64,000 nt of DNA from Rouxiella chamberiensis. Lineage in GTDB: Bacteria > Pseudomonadota > Gammaproteobacteria > Enterobacterales > Enterobacteriaceae. This document shows, piece after piece, positions 59,874 to 64,000 of the stretch. The stretch covers positions 186,001 to 250,000 of the forward strand of contig NZ_CP114058.1 of NCBI RefSeq assembly GCF_026967475.1, in the 5' to 3' direction. The number at the start of each line of letters is the position of its first letter. The stretch's first letter is position 1. The notes under the pieces are model-generated. The model ran no database searches. It saw only the letters and a list, made by a program, of their open reading frames with translations, and was not told where the DNA came from. A program made the translations under genes and the position numbers.

Positions 59874-60298
59874 ATGGAAATTCGCGTATTTAAACAAGAA
59901 GACTTTGAAGAAGTGCTGACTATCTGGGAGCGTTGCGACCTGCTGCGTCCGTGGAATGACCCTGAACTGGATATCGAACGCAAGCTCAACCACGACCCGG
60001 AGCTGTTTCTGGTCGCGGAAGTCAGTGGCGAAGTGGTGGGCACGGTGATGGGCGGCTACGACGGTCATCGCGGCTCGGCCTACTATCTGGGCGTTCATCC
60101 TGAATATCGCGGTCGCGGCATTGCCAACGCCCTGATGAATCGACTGGAAAAAAACTGATTGCTCGCGGCTGCCCAAAGATAAATCTGATGGTGCGCGCCG
60201 AAAACGATGCCGTGATAAGCATGTATGAAAAGCTGGACTACGAAGTGGTAGAGAGTATCAGCCTCGGCAAGCGACTGATTGTCGACCAGGAATACTGA
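59874..60298 (+). CDS. ypeA: GNAT family acetyltransferase YpeA, frameshifted
   Basis: About 141 residues after correction, the E. coli length. [20 protein letters not shown] starts the protein, and the acetyl-CoA loop is [20 protein letters not shown] (about 71-90). The frame stops early at the seven-A run 60148-60154; one more A gives [20 protein letters not shown] and continues to IVDQEY at 60298. The target is unknown; members of this group are related to RimI/PhnO acetyltransferases. It is divergent from amiA with a 296-base AT-rich gap that holds no recognisable gene. Confidence 0.93.
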
Positions 60299-60360
60299 TT
60301 CTGCCTGCTTTCCCCCTCCGCGTCTCACGGTGAACGGGAGGGGGACGGCTATTTGCCCCG

Positions 60361-60753
60361 TTAATTGATGACGGTGATTCTCTTCACGTCAATCTCTTCC
60401 GAATTCCAGTCTTTATCGATTTCCCCTTCAAGGCGAACCTTGTCTTTGGGTGAAACGTTCTGGCCTTTCCAGCGATCGTCATCGATATCGGCGGTCAGCG
60501 TGCCCGTTGCATCCCGGAAAAGATATTTTTCGTCACCGGTGCGTTTCTCTATGTGTCCTTCCAGACGAATCCATTGGTCATCTTTCAGGTTTTTAACGTC
60601 CTTAACGCTGCCAAGTGACGCGTTATCGCCGGTGAAGCCGCCTTTTCCCTGCGTTTGAGGAGCACTTGGGTCGTTAAATCCACCGCTGTTCTGCGCCAAT
60701 GCAGGCAGGGAGGCGAGTGCAATCACGCTTGCCAGAGCTATCTTCTTCATCAT
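60361..60753 (-). CDS. BOF (OB-fold) family periplasmic protein, YgiW/YdeI-like
   Basis: 130 residues with a signal peptide (MMKKIALASVIALASLPALA, cleaved about residue 20) and a BOF domain (about 50-130). KNLKDDQWIRLEGHIEKRTG, YLFRDATGTLTADIDDDRW and VRLEGEIDKDWNSEEIDVKR are typical of YgiW, YdeI and VisP, which bind small molecules or peptidoglycan and help survival under stress. Paralogues are common, so no symbol is given. AAGGA lies eight bases before the ATG at 60753. Confidence 0.85.
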   Translation of the reverse strand: MMKKIALASVIALASLPALAQNSGGFNDPSAPQTQGKGGFTGDNASLGSVKDVKNLKDDQWIRLEGHIEKRTGDEKYLFRDATGTLTADIDDDRWKGQNVSPKDKVRLEGEIDKDWNSEEIDVKRITVIN

Positions 60754-61022
60754 AATAGTCATCCTTAATTTCAATTATCAGTCATCAATAAGCGACCTGA
60801 TTGAACCTGTTAAGCAAGTCATAACCTGTCGCCTTGATAAACAGTAAAGCACAAGGTTCTTAACCGGTTCTTAAGTTGACTTAATTTATGATTAATAAGA
60901 CAGTGCGACGACGCATACCCGGATAAAAGAGAACAGAATAGGCCGGGGTCAACTGCGTGCTGCCACCGAGTGTCGACACGCCGTCGAGTGTCATTAATGT
61001 TTGAGGAAGAGTTTTCCAGGCC

Positions 61023-61466
61023 ATGAATCCTGACGATTACAACAGCCACGGCATGCTCCGTCTGCCGCTGTGGTTTTGGGCAATATTGGTGCTACAGGCG
61101 CGCACCTGGCTGGTGTTTGTCATGGCGGGCGCGTCGAGACAGCAGGGCAGTGATCTGCTTTCGCTGCTTTATCCTGACCGTCAGTCATTCTGGTACGGAA
61201 TCTGTCTGGGTTTGCCGCCCGCGCTGATTTTCCTGCTGAGTGGTCGCCGTCACCTCTGGCCGAAAGTGTGGCAAATGGGATATTGGCTGCTGCTGGCCGG
61301 GATGTTTATTACCTTTGCGCTTCAGGGGCTTGGCCTGTGGCAGTCGATGGACGAGCCGAACGTGCTGGATATCGTGCTGGCATTGCTGGATGCGGGCGCG
61401 CTGGGCTACTGGCTGCTGAGCCGTCGTCTGCGCGCCTGTTTTGACGAAGAACGCCGCCTGGTTTAA
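61023..61466 (+). CDS. yfeZ: DUF2919 family inner-membrane protein YfeZ
   Basis: 147 residues with four hydrophobic segments (about 17-37, 58-72, 84-102, 112-130). LPLWFWAILVLQARTWLVFV and LYPDRQSFWYGICLGLPPAL are family hallmarks. Function unknown. Between ypeA and yfeY, the E. coli position. Confidence 0.88.
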   Translation: MNPDDYNSHGMLRLPLWFWAILVLQARTWLVFVMAGASRQQGSDLLSLLYPDRQSFWYGICLGLPPALIFLLSGRRHLWPKVWQMGYWLLLAGMFITFALQGLGLWQSMDEPNVLDIVLALLDAGALGYWLLSRRLRACFDEERRLV

Positions 61467-61519
61467 GCCTCTCTATTTTGCGGGCGACGGCCAACGTTGC
61501 TCTCAAGGATAAGGTTTGC

Positions 61520-61547
61520 GGCACTTTTTTGCGTAATCAGACTCCAA
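61520..61547 (+). promoter_or_regulatory. Candidate sigma-E promoter of yfeY
   Basis: GGCACTT (61520-61526), 16-base spacer, TCCAA (61543-61547), close to the sigma-E consensus GGAACTT-N16-TCnAA. yfeY is known as an RpoE-regulated lipoprotein gene in E. coli. Confidence 0.5.
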
Positions 61548-61594
61548 CGGTTCAACACGATGAAACATGCGATGACTATCAAGGAGTGTAATAC

Positions 61595-62194
61595 ATGACT
61601 TTCCGCCCACTGTTACTGGCGCTGCCTCTTATGCTGACGGGCTGTTCGACGATGGCCAACATGCATGCGCCCAGCTGGTCCAGCTTCAATCCGCTGAACT
61701 GGTTTGGCAGCAGCCTCGAGGTGACCGAACAGGGCGTAGGCAAGCTGAATGCCGCGACGCCACTGACGGAAAGCGCCGTGAATGATGGACTCGACGGCGA
61801 TTATTCGCTGCGCAACGGCATGTCGATGAGCGACGGCAAAATGCGCGCCTTCTATGAAGCGATGGACGGCAAAACCGTGAAGCTTGTGGTTTCCGGCGAG
61901 CCGAAAGGCAAAGTGCAAACTATCGAGGTCCGCGACGCCGAAATCGCAAGCGAGTGGGGCGTTAAAATCGGTACGCCATTTAGTTCGCTCTACAGCAAAG
62001 CCTTCGATGCCTGTCAGAAAGGCAAGGGCGACGACGCCCGCAATGTCGAGTGCTACGCGCCCAATAGCCAGCACGTCACTTATATCTTTAGCGGTGTGTG
62101 GGACGGCCCGGACGAGCTGATGCCGGCCGATGAAAATCTGAAAACGTGGAAGGTCAGCAAAATCGTCTGGCACGCCACGCCTCGCCTTCCTTGA
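61595..62194 (+). CDS. yfeY: RpoE-regulated lipoprotein YfeY
   Basis: 199-residue lipoprotein. The signal peptide ends in the lipobox LMLTGCS (Cys17). SFNPLNWFGSSLEVTEQGVG and the GLDGDYSLRNGMSMSDGK stretch match E. coli YfeY (DUF1131). Function unknown; induced in envelope stress in E. coli. AAGGAG lies eight bases before the ATG. A CCGGTCAC/GTGACCGG hairpin (62204-62227) follows the stop and probably ends the transcript. Confidence 0.92.
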   Translation: MTFRPLLLALPLMLTGCSTMANMHAPSWSSFNPLNWFGSSLEVTEQGVGKLNAATPLTESAVNDGLDGDYSLRNGMSMSDGKMRAFYEAMDGKTVKLVVSGEPKGKVQTIEVRDAEIASEWGVKIGTPFSSLYSKAFDACQKGKGDDARNVECYAPNSQHVTYIFSGVWDGPDELMPADENLKTWKVSKIVWHATPRLP

Positions 62195-62203
62195 GAAGTC
62201 TCT

Positions 62204-62227
62204 CCGGTCACTGACGTAGGTGACCGG
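62204..62227 (+). terminator. Hairpin after yfeY
   Basis: CCGGTCAC and GTGACCGG arms with an 8-base loop, followed by ATATTTCC. Confidence 0.6.
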
Positions 62228-62441
62228 ATATTTCCTCCCGAACGCCGGGCCTTTGTGCTGTATCCGCCTTTTTTAGCAGCCCTGTTCAGGGCATATCGTC
62301 CTTCCAGCCCGTTTTTCTGAAGTTCCGCTGACTGCAATTCCCCCTTGATGTGCATGGCTTATAGCTTTTGATGCTTGCAAATCACCAAACGATATATAAA
62401 ACCGTTACTGGTCTTCACCGAGTTATAAATACACTGTCGGA

Positions 62442-62490
62442 ACGGATGATTGAAACCGCCTTGCTCAATGCGGCGCTTTCACTCATCCGT
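62442..62490 (+). promoter_or_regulatory. Stem-loop in the cysP leader, overlapping a 25-codon ORF
   Basis: Two 19-base arms (62442-62460 and 62472-62490) pair at 17 of 19 positions around an 11-base loop. The 353-base gap between yfeY and cysP contains this element, a short ORF (62446-62523) that starts in its left arm, and a T6 run at about 62109-62114 plus 400 (62509-62514) after a small CCGT/ACGG stem. It may be a leader structure controlling the cys operon. Confidence 0.4.
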
Positions 62491-62547
62491 GATAAACCCG
62501 GACGGTGCTTTTTTACGTCCTGAACCGCTTCCTTGACAGGGCAGAGA

Positions 62548-63576
62548 ATGACAAACACATCGGTAAAGAATAGGGCGTTAAAAGGTGCGTGTGCCTTGCT
62601 GCTGATTGCCGGTGGGATGGCTTCTGCCTCTGCAACCGAATTGCTCAACAGTTCCTACGATGTCTCGCGGGAACTGTTTGCCGCGCTGAATCCGCCGTTT
62701 GAACAACAGTGGGCGCAGCAAAACAACGGCGATAAACTCGTAATAAAACAGTCGCATGCGGGGTCGTCCAAACAGGCGCTGGCTATCCTTCAGGGATTGA
62801 AGGCCGACGTGGTGACCTACAATCAAATCACGGATGTGCAGATTTTGCACGACCGCGGGGATCTGGTTGCGGCTAACTGGCAAAGCCGTTTACCGAACAA
62901 CAGTTCGCCGTTTTATTCGACCATGGCGTTTCTGGTGCGCAAGGGAAACCCCAAAAATATTCACGGCTGGGACGACCTGACGCGCGACAACGTGAAACTG
63001 GTGTTTCCTAATCCGAAGACGTCGGGCAATGGCCGCTATACCTATCTGGGTGCCTGGGGCGCGTTCAATCTCGCCGATAACAGGAATGTGGCGCAAACGC
63101 GCGAAAAAATGGCCCGGCTTATCGGGAATGTCGAAGTGTTCGATACCGGCGGGCGCGGCGCAACCACGACTTTTGTCGACCGCGGGCTGGGCGATGTGCT
63201 GATCACCTTCGAATCCGAAGCCAACAATATTCGCGACCAGTATGGCGCAGACAAGTATGAAGTGATTATTCCGCCGGTCGATATTCTGGCGGAGTTCCCG
63301 GTGGCCTGGGTCGATAAAAACGTGGCCCGAAACGGCACCGAAAAGGCAGCGAAAGCTTATCTGAACTATTTGTGGAGTCCTGAAGCGCAGAAAATCATTA
63401 CCCGTTTCAGCTACCGCGTGTATGACAAGCAGGTCATGGAACAGGCGAAGGGGCAATTCCCGCCGACCCAGCTGTTTAACGTTGAAGATCAATTTGGAGG
63501 ATGGCCAGAAGTGATGAAAACCCATTTCGAAACCGGCGGTGAGCTGGATAAACTGATCGCGCAGGGACATCCGTAA
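62548..63576 (+). CDS. cysP: Thiosulfate/sulfate ABC transporter substrate-binding protein CysP
   Basis: 342-residue periplasmic binding protein. Signal peptide about 1-30 ([14 protein letters not shown]). [20 protein letters not shown] opens the mature domain; [20 protein letters not shown] and [17 protein letters not shown] contain the anion-binding residues of the sulfate-binding family. The ATG at 62548 follows GGGCAGAG; an upstream TTG is less likely. It feeds thiosulfate and sulfate to CysUWA. Its stop overlaps the cysU start (TAATG). CysB control is expected from family knowledge but no site was resolved here. Confidence 0.95.
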   Translation: MTNTSVKNRALKGACALLLIAGGMASASATELLNSSYDVSRELFAALNPPFEQQWAQQNNGDKLVIKQSHAGSSKQALAILQGLKADVVTYNQITDVQILHDRGDLVAANWQSRLPNNSSPFYSTMAFLVRKGNPKNIHGWDDLTRDNVKLVFPNPKTSGNGRYTYLGAWGAFNLADNRNVAQTREKMARLIGNVEVFDTGGRGATTTFVDRGLGDVLITFESEANNIRDQYGADKYEVIIPPVDILAEFPVAWVDKNVARNGTEKAAKAYLNYLWSPEAQKIITRFSYRVYDKQVMEQAKGQFPPTQLFNVEDQFGGWPEVMKTHFETGGELDKLIAQGHP

Positions 63577-64000
63577 TGCTGTTGTCTACCAAACGCGTAT
63601 TACCCGGCTTTACCCTGAGCCTCGGCAGCAGCCTGCTGTTCGTCTGTCTGGTTCTGCTGTTGCCGCTCAGCGCCCTGATTATTCAGCTGTCGCACATGAC
63701 GCTGGCCCAGTATTGGGCCGTCGTCACGGATGCACAGGTAGTGGCCGCCTATAAAGTGACCCTGCTGTCTGCGGGTGTCGCCAGCCTGTTCAACTGCTTC
63801 TTCGGCATGTTGATGGCATGGATCCTGACCCGCTACGAGTTTCCGGGCAAAACCATTCTCGACGGCCTGATGGACCTGCCTTTTGCACTGCCGACGGCGG
63901 TTGCCGGTCTTACGCTGGCGGGCCTGTTTTCGGTCAACGGTTTTTACGGCCAGTGGCTTGCGCAGTTCGACATCAAGGTGGCCTACACCTGGCTCGGAAT
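63576..64000 (+). CDS. cysU: Sulfate/thiosulfate ABC transporter permease CysU (CysT), N-terminal part (cut by window edge)
   Basis: First 141 codons of the inner-membrane permease. It begins [20 protein letters not shown], with TM1 about 16-40 and two further segments, including TLLSAGVASLFNCFFGMLMA and DLPFALPTAVAGLTLAGLF, which belong to the BPD permease domain. The start codon overlaps the cysP stop, indicating coupled translation. The rest, including the EAA loop, is outside the window. Confidence 0.94.
   Translation, partial: MLLSTKRVLPGFTLSLGSSLLFVCLVLLLPLSALIIQLSHMTLAQYWAVVTDAQVVAAYKVTLLSAGVASLFNCFFGMLMAWILTRYEFPGKTILDGLMDLPFALPTAVAGLTLAGLFSVNGFYGQWLAQFDIKVAYTWLG

Overview
The window is chromosomal DNA of a member of the order Enterobacterales. 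Nearly every gene has a close, equal-length E. coli counterpart, and long stretches keep the E. coli order: ppx-ppk, speG, purN-purM, upp-uraA, hda, yfgD, bepA, perM, bcp, gcvR, dapA-bamC, purC, ypfJ, tmcA, ypfH, ypfN, dapE, yffB, ypfM, acrD, nudK, ypfG, tktB-talA, then hemF, amiA, ypeA, yfeZ, yfeY and cysP-cysU. GC content looks moderately high. A Yersiniaceae-type genus (Serratia, Rahnella, Rouxiella, Ewingella or similar) fits, but the genus cannot be fixed from this window. No rRNA, tRNA, CRISPR array, insertion sequence or prophage was seen.

Layout. 1-5500: baeS end, mdtD (mdtABC not in its usual place), an aldo/keto reductase, yegD, alkA. 5500-10600: AT-rich stretch with a DUF2946 gene, a cyanide-insensitive bd-type oxidase operon (cioA, cioB, DUF2474 small protein) and mgtE. 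10600-35000: conserved housekeeping block for polyphosphate, purine and pyrimidine metabolism, lysine biosynthesis (dapA, dapE), outer-membrane biogenesis (bamC, bepA), replication control (hda) and tRNA acetylation (tmcA). 35000-38300: accessory catabolic module (GntR/FCD regulator, CE4-type amidohydrolase/deacetylase, MHS-family transporter) inserted between yffB and ypfM. 38300-46200: ypfM small protein, acrD, narP-like regulator, nudK, a DUF3298-like envelope protein, ypfG. 46200-57200: tktB-talA next to a predicted C4/branched-sugar-acid pathway. 57200-64000: yaiI, hemF, amiA, ypeA, a BOF-family periplasmic protein, yfeZ, yfeY and the start of the cysPUWA operon.

The most interesting region is 49453-57206. 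An ACS-family anion transporter, a two-domain DhaK-like kinase, a TIM-like isomerase, a metal-dependent TIM-barrel protein, a 6PGDH-like protein, a SorC-type regulator and a divergent RpiB-like isomerase match the published oxidative D-apionate route (ApnO, OiaC, LerK, LerI, DerI). That route ends in D-erythrose 4-phosphate, which the adjacent transaldolase and transketolase can use. Three near-identical AT-rich 14-mer motifs in the divergent intergenic region are candidate SorC operators.

Caution on sequence quality: at least 15 single-frame breaks interrupt twelve otherwise well-conserved genes (mdtD, the aldo/keto reductase, alkA, ppk, bamC, tmcA, the GntR gene, both MFS catabolic transporters, acrD, hemF, ypeA). 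Most sit in homopolymers, so they look like sequencing errors. These genes are annotated over their full extent, with the break marked.
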